Below are positions 49,358 through 62,104 of a stretch of 64,000 bases of DNA, piece by piece (the stretch's first letter is position 1; the number at the start of each line of letters is the position of its first letter). A model generated the notes under the pieces. It had not been told where the DNA came from. It made no database searches and saw only the letters and a program-made list of their open reading frames with translations. Position numbers and translations under genes: made by a program. The stretch is from the NCBI GenBank assembly GCA_963978545.1, contig OZ021724.1:28199933-28263932 (forward strand), given 5' to 3'. Origin of the DNA: Linyphia triangularis. Lineage: Eukaryota > Arthropoda > Arachnida > Araneae > Linyphiidae.

Positions 49358-49500
49358 ACCTTCAGATCGGACCGAGGCAGAATTGGGCGCGCTGTACTCG
49401 CGCCTGCGCAGTATCAACGCCTTCGAGAAGTACCATCCATCTCTCTTGCAACAGATGTGCTACTTCGGATACTACGAAGACCTCGACAAGGGGGTCACCT
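49358..49500 (+). CDS. Epac: EPAC / RAPGEF4-type Rap GEF, exon coding the start of the first cAMP-binding domain
   Basis: EPAC proteins bind cAMP and then switch on Rap1/Rap2 by nucleotide exchange, mostly at membranes. This 143-base exon starts after TTGCAG and ends at the donor GTGAGT. Its first base completes a split codon that gives Arg with AG or CG before it. The product reads RPSDRTEAELGALYSR, then FEKYHPSLLQQMCYFGYYED and LDKGVT. That matches the conserved segment before the first cyclic-nucleotide-binding domain of vertebrate EPAC2 (a KRP-E/R-R start, then an AFEK-HP-LL block and a GYYE-L-KG block). EPAC1 lacks this domain, so the gene is of the EPAC2 / RAPGEF4 type. G+C is far above the surrounding DNA. 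The ATG at 49257 in the same frame lies in the upstream intron and is not a start. The earlier exon with the real start is not in sight. Confidence 0.94.
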
Positions 49501-50818
49501 GTGAGTACTGCCACAATCTTCACTTTATAAACTCATCGCGAGTCTATATTTATTTATCGCATATCACGTGATATGTTCATAAGTACTCAGATTGCGATAC
49601 ATTTCTATAAGTAGTGGTTGAAATACAAAGATATCAAGTCTAATTTTTTGAGCTAATGATATTTTAGGATATAGCTTTGAGAGCTTTTCGCAGACATTTT
49701 AAAAGAAACGTTTTCAGTTAGTTATCAAAAGAAAAATCTCTATGAAGTACCATTATGTCGATTTAGGAAAAACTAAAAACTTTTTGGATCTGTTTGGCAA
49801 AAGGAAGATAGTAGACAATGGTGAATTTGTATTTCCAGCCCTTATTTATTGCTGCTATATTATTACAATAAGATTATGATTCTTGTATGCAAGAATAAAA
49901 AAAAAAAGTCAACTATATGTACACAATAAATATATGAAACCATTATAATACATTAAAGTAGGATATTTTTACCAAAGAATGTTTCGAAGATCGAATGTTT
50001 TTTTTTGTAGGTAGATCAATGTTGCAAAGTGTAATATTTCAGAAAATTCACTGAATCTTTTCAAATGTCTAGAAATAGATCAATTATCTGTGTGTAGCTT
50101 TTTTAAGTGTTTATCGCTGCTCATTTCAGCTTTTATTTTAAAAAGGTAAAAGGCTCTTTGGTAGGTTTTTGATACCTGGTTCCATCTGTTTTAAATTTCT
50201 TTCCTTCTACATTTTCCGTTTGGAGTCTCTGATATAACAAGTCCTTCAGACACATTCTATGAAAAAGTTATTTGGAGTTACTCTATCACAAATTTTCCAG
50301 ATGTTTTAAAGCTAGATTATGTTATGTACTTTCGATACTATGTTGCTTCGATAAACTTAAAAACACTTGTCTTCAAAAAGGTAATTGGATACTCAAAATC
50401 AGGTGTCTTTAAAAATGTAATATGTTCCTTATTAACTATTTTATTTCCAGCTATTTCTAAAGGTTAGGTTTGAAAATAAGAACGAATACAACTACTTTCT
50501 AAAAATTAAAGAGAAGATAAAATTAAAAATAATCGTTGAATCTTTTTTCCCATGTAAAGCCATCTGCAAGGTTCAAATCTTCAAACACAGCAAACAGAGT
50601 TTTCCTTTCAGCTTTCAACCCTTTAGATATCAGAAAAACATTGAAATAAAATAAAAATATTTTTGCTTTGAAACTAATTGCAAGTTTTATATTTGCTCAA
50701 AATTATGTTTATTACATTAAAATGTTGTGTTACTTGAAAATATTTTAGGTTGTCATCATACTATGATAAGTTTGTCTCAAGGACGTGCTCATGTTAATTG
50801 TGCTCTGTTCGTTTTCAG
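49501..50818 (+). other. EPAC intron, 1318 bases, phase 1
   Basis: GTGAGT at the 5' end and GTTTTCAG at the 3' end. It interrupts a Leu codon after its first base (T|TG). The content is AT-rich with no repeat or RNA recognised. Splicing restores the family sequence exactly across the junction (GVT-L-FRQGD), which supports both borders. Confidence 0.93.
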
Positions 50819-50907
50819 TGTTCCGCCAAGGTGATAAAGGAACCAATTGGTATGCCGTGCTGGCTGGATCTCTAGATGTCCAGGTCGTACAGACAGACCC
50901 GGAACAA
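50819..50907 (+). CDS. Epac: EPAC, exon coding the core beta strands of the first cAMP-binding domain
   Basis: This 89-base exon gives [20 protein letters not shown] followed by a more variable QVVQTDPEQ segment. It corresponds to the first beta strands of the cyclic-nucleotide-binding fold. The F-Q-G-D-GTNWY-V-L-GSLDV pattern is nearly invariant in EPAC2. The phosphate-binding cassette (FGE...R.A region) that contacts cAMP should be in the next exon, which I could not find before the window ends. The donor is CAA|GTAGGT, giving a phase-0 boundary. The two exons together give about 77 residues of a protein that is normally around 1000 residues long (DEP, second CNB, REM, RA and CDC25 catalytic domains not seen). 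A minus-strand frame over this exon is a shadow. Confidence 0.94.
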
Positions 50908-53534
50908 GTAGGTCGCTTTCTCCAATTCATTATTGACTTCAGTTACAATAATTAGATCTTATAAACAGATCGATTTCCAAATAATATCTTCCACCTAGCA
51001 ACAAGTCTTTCCCATAGTAATAACCCTATATAACATGTTTGCATAAGGAACCTTATTTTTTCGTTATTGAAGTGTTTCACAATGACAGGTCGTTATGTAA
51101 AACACTATTCTTTCGTTGACGTTAACTGTTGTGACAAGGTAAAATATGTCAGCTTTTACCTTTATGCATCCAATCACAATGAGTAATGTAATCTATGAAC
51201 CGCACGCCAATCGGAGGAACATTGGAAAACTTATTCAGGCATAGTAGCTGCTTTTTTTTTATATATATATTTTTTATACTCCTCGAATTGTAACTTTCGA
51301 AGAGATATTTGCCTTGTTACCACCGTAACTTTTTATAGCTATATACAGTCTCCCCTATGTATCTTTTTATCATTATTATTATTATGTACAACAACAATGT
51401 ATATCCGCCCATTTTTCTAAGAAACCTAGACAGATTCAAAAATTTAGATAAAACAACAAAAGTATATTCGTTCAAACTATGTGTTACGTGTCATTTAGTC
51501 TCATGCATATCAAATGAGATGTTTTTACAAGACGAGTTGCAGTACTAAAATTCAATAGGAAGTATAAGTAATTCTGGAATTCGTGTGTGACTATTAGTAT
51601 GTTCTGAAATACAAATGCAACAGTCACGCACTTATGAAAAGTCTCGATGGAATTAGTAAATAATTGAGAATTCAAAACGAGTAGTTTTACATTTTAACCA
51701 AAATAATGATTCCGTTGCACTATATGGGATCAATTGTTGAGACAACAATGAAAAAAAAATATTTTTCACAGACTATTTCATAGAATTCACAGGTCGTACT
51801 AGCGAGACATTTTTCATACATCTCCAACCTTTACAAACTGTTCTGCATCATAAGAAGTTTACTTTAGAACTTCAATGCATCAAAAGCAACTTTCAAGTAT
51901 ACGTAAAGTAATCATACATGCAGCATATGCAGTATCAAATACTGATGGCTTGTCACTTAAGTAAAGCGTTTGCAGTAACGGGCTTTTAGTCACAGTGGCT
52001 GTCACAATTCAACTCTTTATTAATTGTGAGTTAAAATTGAAAACTCTTGCACGAAGTAATTTATTTAACATGAATGCAAATGATATCAACTTTGCAATTC
52101 ATTCCACGACCAACTCTCCGGTTAAATTTATTTTTAAAACTCTGTTTAACCTTTATTCGAAGAAAACCTTAGACAATATTTACTCTCTCAATTGAGAAAA
52201 GAATTAAAACTCTAGAAACAGAATCACGAACAAGTGCATTTGTAGTTTGATTTTCTTGGTCTCAACTTCTTTTTAAAAAATAAAACTCACATTCGGTGAA
52301 AACACTGCGTGAATTTTAATTTACTACATCGCTTCCTGTCTTGAATAAAGAATGCGTTTTATGTACTCGTTAACGTGTAATTACTTGATGAACTTAAGTA
52401 CGTTCTAAAAGACTTATAAAGACTTTTATTAGACTATGTTCTATGGGTGAATTCTATTTGCTTCCGTTAACTCTGGAATTTTTCATGCAAACTTTCATGA
52501 TAAATTTCCTAGAAAATTTTTATCACTGATATGTATGCTATCTGCTTTTAAAGATATAATTATAGCGCATTTTCATGCACCTGTACTGATTTAACTTGTT
52601 GAAAATATACTTGAAATATCACACTTGTTTTTATTAAAAACATTTTACGTTCTAAAGATATATATTAATCTGACTGCACTAATTCACAAAAAAATTAATC
52701 CACAAAAGACAAAATGTTTATTTTCACTTATTCTTTCATTATCTAAAAAAAAAAAAGTGTATTGAAAAAAAAAAAAAAAAAAAGTATGAACAAGATTTAT
52801 TAGAAGACCGATTGAATGCGAAAAAGAAATTACTTTTTAATCATGCTTTCGGAAAAACTGTATTTTCTTATTCATTATTTCGCACATTTTTACGTCTTAA
52901 TAATTTGTCTGGTAAACAAAGCAAGAATTATCCATGTAAATTTACTTAGACTTTAATATGCTTGAAAGTTTGTAACGGTCATCTTTACAACAAAGGAAGT
53001 TACCCTAGCGGATATGCTTTGAGCAAATATTAATTAAAAACGCGAGTTATTTTTATCATAATTACTATTCTTTTGTATCCGGTTCATTTTTTTTTATTAA
53101 AGTACACAAAAGAAATGTGTCTTCTTTTTTAAAAACTTATCTAAAGTTTTAATCTACATAGACTTCTCTATGCAAACCTAATTCTCCAAACATTGAGAGT
53201 TATTATTGTTGTTACGTAATGCTTTTTGTCATAATTACTTTTTAATCTACAAAAAATATTATTGTAATTTCAAAGTAAATAAGGTTGGTTGTTTCAACAT
53301 GTGATTACGTCGTTTTAGGAAATGTTTAATTAATATTTATTATATCTTAGTTTATTTAAATTCAAAGAAAGAGGTGTAAATTAATATATTATTTAAATAA
53401 CCTTAAGGTCTAACAAAAATCAAGTAATAATAGATGTTTAATGAAGCTCAAAGTTCTAAAATTAAGCTGCTTATAATTCTGTATTGACTTTATTACAATA
53501 ATTTATAAAATTAGCGTTAACTAAATTTTACATT
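50908..53534 (+). other. EPAC intron (5' part), no element recognised
   Basis: It starts with the donor GTAGGT. I searched by eye for the next exon, expected to carry an A-FGE-..-PR.A motif, and did not find it here or further on. The intron therefore probably runs beyond the window, at least 13 kb. Local content: A/T runs (for example 52746-52784) and no coding frames of note. Confidence 0.6.
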
Positions 53535-53538
53535 TTAA

Positions 53539-54339
53539 GGGGAGTTGGTACTATAAAGTTTATAAAAAATCGATTTTGAGTTTATTATCGTTAATTAAAA
53601 TTTGAACTCTTCTTTTTAAAACGGTATCTCATTTGTAATAATACATCATTTAGAAATACTTTTATTAATTTTTTGAAGAAAAAAAAATGAGAACTATTAG
53701 AGTAAGTAAGGTTTTAAACTACTCAACTATTAGTGTAAGCTTAAACTATTAGTGCAAGTCTCAAAACTACATTTTTCATTACTCGTGTACCATTTTCTCA
53801 GAAAGTACTTGTATTAGAGGCCTAAATCCTTTTTCAGTGCATTTAGCAAGCACTTGTAATTCTATTAAAAGTTGTTGTTTTTTTAATTGTAGTGCATTTA
53901 CTTTTTTAAAAATGAATTGTCGTGAAAGTTGCTCAAATTTGTTATAAATTATAACTTTTTTTTTTCGTTTAATCGCTAAGTGTTTTGACGAAATAAGCTA
54001 GAAAAAAATTATTTTCAAAATAACAAAATCTCACTTTAGTATATACAGATACATAAAAGGAATGTGATAATAATTTTAGGTAGATAGTTTGTGCAGTTTC
54101 TGATAAAAAGGTACATGAGTAATGAAATTAGCGACTTTGAGAAAAACGCATTTTAGAGAAAACATTACTTACACTAATAGTTCCGAATTTTGTCTTCAAA
54201 AATTATTAAAAATACTTCTATATGAGGTATTATTACAAATGAGGCATTATTTTAAAGGGAAGAATTTAAATAAACTCTAAATTTATTATTATTATTTTTT
54301 TATTTTTTATTTTTATAAATTTTAGGGTATCAACTCTCC
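53539..54339. mobile_element. Inverted-repeat element with long (~170 bp) arms and TTAA borders
   Basis: Left terminus GGGGAGTTGGTAC after TTAA (53535-53538); right terminus GATACCCTA-like, complement of GGAGAGTTGATACCC, before TTAA (54340-54343). The arms stay alignable for about 170 bases: both contain an AAATTCTTC/GAACTCTTC block, a CTCATTTGTAATAATAC block and AGAA(A/G)TATTTTT(A/T). The interior (53720-54150) has no transposase. Arms 15-20 percent diverged suggest an older insertion. The fragment at 37485-37770 belongs to the same family, and the element at 43073-43771 shares only the termini. Confidence 0.78.
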
Positions 54340-55135
54340 TTAACTAATACATTATGTTTCGATATTGGCTTGTAATTAACCTACATATGAAATTATATAC
54401 TTATTTAAGAGAATTTCTTGTTTCAGTGCTGGATATATTGATATTAATACTTAAACTGAAAGCAAAAATTAATTAATTTTTCAAATTTCGTTCTGGTGCT
54501 TCATTGAAGATTTAAAGTACGAGCAACAATTTATTCCACTCCTTGCCCATACCAAAATTATAGTTATGCAATTTTTTAATCAGATATTTTTACTTCACTA
54601 AACAGTAATTTCCAAAGCACACTTTTAAAAATATATTTATTCTTATTTTTGGATGCAAATTGTAACTTCTAGTATAATGTTTAAGTTACATAATTAATTC
54701 AATTACTCAAAAATCCAATTTATAATGCTTTTACTCTATCAGCTTTAAAAACTATGTTATACTTTTAAAATAATTAATAGTATTACTGTTGAAATATGAT
54801 AAAGAACGAAAGACGTTTCACAGAAACAAGGACCTGGTATTAGAATTGAAAATAGGGATCCAAGTATCCTTAAACAATTTCGCGAAAGTTCAGTTTTCTT
54901 AAATTTTTTAAATAAGCAAACTTTTAAAAGCTTTTTTTTTTTTTTTTTTTTTTTAATTGAAAATATACAACTTAGTTGCAAGTTATATCACACTCTCACA
55001 TGAATTAAATTAAAGAAACGCCTCATATATTTCGAAATAAAATATTACCATTTTTAAGGGTAGAAAAATATGCTCTTTTCACTTATTAAAAAATAAATCA
55101 TGGTTGTAAATACTTCAAAACATTTTATATACATA
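54340..55135. other. Intronic noncoding stretch
   Basis: AT-rich, with a T run near 54931-54953. No feature recognised. Confidence 0.6.
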
Positions 55136-56174
55136 TTATTTAAAACATAAAAAGATTTATAAAATTGTGCTCCTCTTGGATATCGTATTTCCACCGTTCA
55201 ATGCAGCACCGTAGTATGCGTTTTTCTTCCTCGAAAAATTAATTTATGAATAATATTATGGACGTCGTTTGGGAGATGGAGAAGTTTCCGTTCTTTTTTC
55301 ACAAAAAAATCTTTTAATATTTTTTGACGGTGGTGTCTCCTACAATTTTTAATTTCACTTTCATGTCTTCCTTTCTAAAAGATTCTGCTCTTTTTAACAC
55401 AAGGAGGTTATAGATATGTTTTTGCCTAGAAGTTATATTCTTTTGGAATGTGTTTCATAAAATTAATATTTAAAAAAAAGTGTTATGTTTTAAAAAAGTT
55501 CTTTAAAATGTACCTAAATATATATGTATATTTTTTTTTTCATAAATCAAAATCTCGAATACTTGGGTTATGAGTCAAGGAGATAATCATCAGTAATTAG
55601 AGTTTGTTTCCAGTTCGTACTATTTTATCCAACTGAAGTAATCTATTTATTACTGATCAATTAAATTCTATTGTTTATAATATTCAATAGTTGTTTTCTT
55701 AGTTATGTATAGTTTTTTTACTTGAAATGTTGAGTTACTTGTTACTTCGTAACTATTTTCAAAACTACGTACAGAGGCGTTTCAAAGTGAAATATTCACT
55801 GATATACATTTTTACTGTAGTACCCAACAGCAATGCATGTATACTTGTTTATGTTATCAATTTGTATTTACTATTATAAATTATGTGGCATAATTTTTCT
55901 TCCTCGAAAAATTAATTTATGAATAATATTATGGACGTCGTTTGGGAGATGGAGAAGTTTCCGTTCTTTTTTCACAAAAAAAATCTTTTAATATTTTTTG
56001 ACGGTGGTGTCTCCTACAATTTTTAATTTCACTTTCGTGTCTTCCTTTCTAAAAGATTCTGCTCTTTTTAACACAAATGGTATAACTACTGCATACTACG
56101 GTGCTGCATAGAACGGTGGAAATACGATATCCAAGAGGAGCACAATTTTATAAATCTTTTTATGTTTTAAATAA
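55136..56174. repeat. Composite repeat: 84-bp inverted ends enclosing a 182-bp direct repeat
   Basis: Outer arms 55136-55219 and 56091-56174 are inverted copies with one visible mismatch (start TTATTTAAAACATAAAAAG, end GCACCGTAGTATGC). Directly inside, 55221-55402 and 55894-56076 are direct copies of 182-183 bp with about two differences (for example TTTCATGTC/TTTCGTGTC). About 490 bases of unrelated AT-rich DNA lie between the direct copies. Neither block is coding and no target duplication is visible outside. The orientation pattern A-B...B-A' is not that of a simple transposon, LTR element or inversion. Confidence 0.9.
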
Positions 56175-57743
56175 AATTCTTTTGATTATGCTTACATTAT
56201 ATTAATAAGAAACAGTTACATACATGTTAATAAAAATAACTCCATAATTAGCTTATAGATGGCGCCAGGAGTTAAACTTTTTCCAGGAGAGAGATAAAGA
56301 TTCATTATAATTTATAGACTTCGTAATAATTTTATGCATTTATTTATCAACTCAAAGGAGAATTTCTAAAATAAAATAAAAATTTGTTTGAAATTATGAA
56401 AGTAGTGTATCCATAAACAATGTTTGTTGATTGGGAAAATTTCTGTGGAGTTAAAATCTATTCGCCGTGAGAAATAAGCATAAAAAAACATTTTTATTCT
56501 ATTTTGTTTTTGGAAATAAGGAATTGGTTTGTTGAAAATGAATTATTTCAATGGGGAAGAGTTTCCAAGCCCCAAAAAGTTGTCCTTATGTTCTTTTTCA
56601 ACTCTATAACAACAAAGTTTGATAATGTCGCCTTTCCATTTGAGAAATGTGACGAAAGCATGGCTCTTTAAAGTGAAATTAAATCGAATAATAATAATTA
56701 TGAAATGTAGAAAAAGAAATTCAATAACGATCAAACTCAATAATTGATAATATTTATTTTCTAGAAATTAAATATTATAAGTAATCTAATATTTTAAATT
56801 CAATTCAATTTAAAGCCAATAAATATATATAAAAAATATATTTAATCGTAAAATTATTTTTTTAATTTAATTCATTTTAAATATGTATATATCGAATCTT
56901 TTTACAGACAGACATTTTTTAGTTCTATAAATTTAGTTTTTTTTTTTTAATAACAATTTTGGGTGGAGTCTCGGCGCAAAATTTTTTTGGGCCGCTACTT
57001 TTTTTTATTCAAGAATCTGATTAAGAGGAATAGTTTTATTCGTAATTAATATCATACATAAAATATAGTAAACAAATTGTTTATTATGAATTTAAAAAAA
57101 AAAAAAAAGGGTTTTTGACAGGTTTCTCATTATCGGGTATTTAATTATATTTCATGAATTCTTAAAAAGCCAATTTATACTTCAAAACCATAAGCAAACT
57201 TTTATTTTCTTTGTTGCGTGAAAAATTATTTAATGTTATCGTATAAAATACTAGGAAAGCTATTACAATAGCCCCTTTAAACTATTTACAATTAAATCAA
57301 TTCTAACTATTTCTGTAGTATATCACAAGGGGCTTTAGAGAGTGAATATAATATTTAATAATCTCATTCGTATATGTTCTTATATATTTCTCATGAAGTA
57401 AAATAATTGAGAAGAAATAACTTCTAATACCAAATTTGTACAATTGATTAAATTTATTAGTAAAATTATTTGAAATTACTTGTAAAGTCTATCCTGTAAC
57501 CGAACTCTCTTTCCTCCCCCTCCCCAAGCGTTGCGGGTCTGTTAATTACGCCACAACATTACACCAGTGCAGTGGCTTTAAATTTTCCATCCAGACCGTG
57601 AAACGGTAAATATCACTAACAAACATTTTGCTAAGCCTGAATAATACGATGAAAGGATGGGAATCTCTCTCATCCATTGAAAACTAAACCAATTGAGCAA
57701 GAATGGGAGAGTCTATTAAAACTTATCATAGAATATCAATGCA
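56175..57743. other. Intronic noncoding stretch
   Basis: AT-rich. A GC-richer patch near 57490-57690 is not open in a convincing frame. Nothing recognised. Confidence 0.5.
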
Positions 57744-58425
57744 TAATTAGACGCGTAAAATTGAGAGCATAAAATTTGGATTTTCATACATAGCTTATGT
57801 ATAACTCAATCACATCATTAATCTTCTCTATTGCAAAATATCCCTACACAGACTGCACTTAATATATAAATTTAGATTACGAAAAAGTAGCATTCAAAGT
57901 AATATATAATTAGACGCGTTTGTAAGTAAAATTGGAAGTATAAAATTGGGATTTCAAACATTGCCTATGTATAAGTCAATCGCACCGTTAACCATAAACT
58001 TCTCCATTGCGATATATCCCTTCACAGGCTGCAAATAATATATCAATATAGATTACGAAAAAGTAACTTTCAAGCTAATAAATATTTCAAAGCATTTGTA
58101 AGTAAAATTTTGAGCATAAAATTGGGATTTCAAACATTGCCTATATATAAGTCAATCGCACCATTAACCATAAACCTTCCCATTGCGAAATATCCCTTCA
58201 CAGGCTGCTAATAATATATCAATATAGATTACGAAAAAGAAACATGCAAGCTAATAAATAATTATATGCGTTTGTAAGTAAAATTTTAAGCATAAAATTG
58301 GGATTTCAAACATTGCCTATGTATAAGTCAATCACATCATTAAACCCCTCCATTACAAAATATTCCTACACAGACTGCAAATTATATATCAATTTAGATT
58401 GCGAAAAAGTAACATTCAAACTAAT
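57744..58425 (+). repeat. Tandem array, ~176-bp unit, four copies
   Basis: The anchor GATTACGAAAAAG (GATTGCGAAAAAG in the last unit) occurs at 57875, 58051, 58227 and 58397, giving spacings of 176, 176 and 170. Units contain AGACGCGTTTGTAAGTAAAAT, GGGATTTCAAACATTGCCTA, TGTATAAGTCAATCGCACC and TCCCTTCACAGGCTGC, with moderate divergence. The unit length is close to nucleosomal satellite length. It is noncoding. Confidence 0.9.
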
Positions 58426-61400
58426 TCTTGCACATAGAAATACCAATTGAAAATGCTGCGCAATGAAGACTTGGCTATTTTTTTACATGTTATAATTGTG
58501 ATGAGACACATCTGCTTTAAGCTTCTACTCGTATTGAATTTCCACATTCATTTTGCATGATGTCGGCGTGAAGTGAGTGCTTTTTCTTACACTTTCAGAC
58601 GGAGTGTAGCCTTAATCTTCAACGAGTATTTTCGTTGGATATATATATATTTTTTTTCATTTATACTTACTTTTTAAAACTTAAATAACCAGATTTTGCT
58701 TTTAAAACGCAGACAGAAATAAATATTATTTTTCTTATAAATAAAAATCTTACTTGCCTCTTAGAAAAATTTCGTTGGCTTTTTAAAAAGGTGCTAACTC
58801 CAAATTGTTAAAGTTTACATAAGATTTAAATAAAAAAAAAAAAAATAATAATAATAATAAAAAAATAAAAAAAAAACTTTTTATACTGCCTTCATAAGTT
58901 AAAATAGCCCTTAATCCAAAACAAATTAAATACATATTTTGGCACTTTCTGATTAGACCTTAGAAAATAATTTTTATTTCATTGAATGGTTCAAGTTCTT
59001 ATGTCATATACAAACCTATACAACAATAAAAAATATATTTTCGTAGCAAAAACGCGAAAGCGTTACAATATGCAATAGAATTGTTTTGAATTCAGGCGTT
59101 TTTAACTTATGACGGTAGAATAGGGCTACTTCAACATAAACCTAGCGGTTTTGTATACGACTTATTTACTAGAAATTTAATTCATTGATCACGGCTTTTA
59201 CTAATCGCTTTACTCTCTTCTTATTTTAGAATAAACCGAAAGTTATTTGAGACCAAGCTGAATTGAGTCCTATTTCACTTTGAGACGAAAATATAGTGTA
59301 TGAAGATTCAGTTCCTCAAACTGGATAATAAGAATATTATTCTGTAATTGTTAATTTTTTAATGTAAGAAATGTGATTGTCGACCATGTCAATGCAATGA
59401 TTTAAACCAAAAGTAATTTACAAAAGCTGTCAAAACAAAATTTATCCAAATACTTGTAAAAGAAAACACGCTGTAATGTTTTGTTAGTTTGCTTTGTTCA
59501 CAAACTTGGTCTGTTTAATATACATCATGTCTTCTCCTCAAATTGTTCCGAATCTTATTCCATAAATGGAGAAAACGGGGAGTTATGCGTGGGCAGATAG
59601 TTCACAATATAGCAATAGCGGTCATTCTAATTCTAAACATGAAACACGTGTCCCTCATCTCTCTCTCTCACGAAACATGATCTTACGTATGAGATAACGT
59701 GGGAAAAAAAATTAAGAGTATTACGTAGAGGGGACAAAACGACGACGTTATACAAATTGTCAGAAAGGCCTAATGTTAAACATATTATTGGACTTTTCTT
59801 TTTTAATTGTGTGTAAAAAAATGATTTTTTATTATTTATTTATCATTTATTTAATAAATGATTACCTAACGAATTAAAATATCCAAATTCAAATAAAAAA
59901 ACATGCTCTATGAGCATTTATCAGTTAATGTTTAATTTTTCAAACAATTTACTTGCACATAGAGGTGAAAAGGTTTTGAAGGACTGTTCCCCCAAACACA
60001 TACACACTTTTGACAGAAATTATAATGAACCTCACACATTATAATATTTGAATATTTTAAAATGATTTTCATAAAATATTACAAATTTACATCTCCAAAA
60101 TGTACAGTTTCTTCAGAACATTGGCCTCGGGATCTTTGGACAACGTTCTAACACATTGTATGCAAATCAAACCTTAATTGGTCTAAAGGGAATTGAACTT
60201 GCAGAAGTATGCGTGACAAAGATGAATTCAAAGCAGATTCATTTCGTCGTCTAGGTGCTATGATTCAAAAATAGGTACTGATTTTTTGGGACTTGGTAGT
60301 TTCAAAGGATACGGGCAATCATCTGCCTATGTAATTGTATACCCTGGGTGACAAACTATACCTCTGAAAAGCTTATAATTTATTCCAACAAATGTTTCAT
60401 ATCTACAACGTGGTACACTACAGTAGAAATTTTTTCCATTGCTTATGAAAGTAGCGTTTTCTTAATAAGGTTCTCGGTCTTTTGATATAGTTACATAAAT
60501 ACTCTGGATATACTCTAGATTTAACTTCTTTAAAACCGATTTCGCGAGTACGAACTCAAGCCGTGATTGATATATTGAAAGGATTTTTCATACCTGGATA
60601 TTAAGGAACACGTAAGGAGTAAAATAAATCTAAATGAAAGATAAAAACCCTTGAGTAATTTAAAAGGCATTATTTTTAGCATAGACATTTAAGTTGAAGG
60701 AATTCATTCGGTTATTTATACGTTTACGTTTCTTACCTTTATTGTTATATTGGATTGTACGTTTGATATAGCGACATTGTATATCGTACATTCACCCTTT
60801 CAGAAAAAAAAAAACTTTTTGAATGGCTTTAGCTCCACCCTTTCATCTCAGACTTGAAGCGTATAGATTATTTCTTTATAGAATAAAATATCCAACTCAA
60901 AATACCCTGAAGTGTGAGTCATGATCATACCTTTGTAATCAACAACAGAGATATGGAGTTATAAAACAGATGTTTCTTCCTAACTGATAATTATCAGTTA
61001 AATATTTCCTGTTTTCGCTTTTCAAGAGCATAAAACAACAAACAATTTTTGTTCCATATTTTTGGGCATGGAAACTTATCGAATCACTTTAAGGTGTGTT
61101 TAAATGCCTAAAATATTCAAAATTCAATAATTTTACAATCATAATCGGCACCATTTAAAATCAAATTCTTCACTGAGATGGTATATAACACATTTAGAAG
61201 TAGAGGGGAAAAAAATTAAAGAGAACATGCAGTAGAGATTGTTAAGATTTCGATTAAAACACTATCCTCAAAATAAATGTTCCCCCTTCCTCTCATCTTT
61301 CTGCCAATAAACTTGACTCCTTTTATTAAAAAAATTACAGGATTAAAACAATTTTTAAAAAATCAGGAGCACGTAGAAAACCACAAATAGTAAATAGTTT

Positions 61401-61475
61401 CAAGAAAAGTTATTTTAGGTGGGAAAACTATCTTAGAATCAAAGAAATTAATATAAACCAGTTCAATCTGCAAAT
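58426..61475. other. Intronic noncoding stretch
   Basis: AT-rich with an A/T-rich microsatellite near 58828-58875. A GC-richer patch near 59560-59720 contains CT repeats. No genes or element ends recognised. Confidence 0.55.
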
Positions 61476-61570
61476 GGCTAATGTCTAAAAAATAATGGCT
61501 AATGTCTAATAGACGTGCCTATGTCTAAAAATTAATGGCTAATGTCTAATAGACGTAGCTATGTCTAAAA
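61476..61570 (+). repeat. Short tandem repeat of TGGCTAATGTCTAA-type units
   Basis: TGGCTAATGTCTAA occurs three times, interleaved with TAGACGT(G/A)(C/G)CTATGTCTAAAAA twice, giving a ~50-base higher-order unit. It is a small local minisatellite. Confidence 0.8.
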
Positions 61571-62104
61571 AAAAAGCTATAAGTTCCTGATAGTGGGCAC
61601 AATGTCTCAGATGCCAGACGTTCTGTCTAAATCTAGTACACTCTGCATTTTGTGGTCAATTTTCATGTAAACTTCTATCATTATCGTTACATGTTCGCGC
61701 TTAGTTTGAAAGCAAAATAAATTATGAATTCAATTATTAATGAAATTGCTTCATCCTTTCAATGGCAGAATTATTGATTTCTTGTTTACTAAACTCAAAT
61801 ATATTGTATTTGATCAGATAATTGATTATTAACGTTATCTTTGCTTTGTCAAAACATAAGCGAAATAAGATCTTTCACAGGGTGCTCAGGAAAGAAACCT
61901 TACAGTGACGAAGTTGACACTTTTTTTCCTGATTACAGGCGATGTTTCCAAGTAAAATGTGTGCGTACACGGCGGACTACTTATTTTTTAACAATATGAC
62001 GCCATTCTTGTGATTGAGCGATAAAACAAGCGAGGGAATCTTAGCATGTAATGTGAAACCTTAAACATTCTGCTTTTTATAAGGGATTTGAGCAAAAGGA
62101 AAGA

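Noticed and set aside
49257..49571. A 104-codon frame starting at an ATG at 49257 as a stand-alone gene.
   Set aside because: Only 49358-49500 matches EPAC. The sequence before it lies upstream of a clear acceptor and the sequence after it follows a GTGAGT donor.
52283..52315. A TFGEN-like translation as the next EPAC exon (FGES motif).
   Set aside because: It stops after four codons and lacks the following PR.A motif and proper splice sites.
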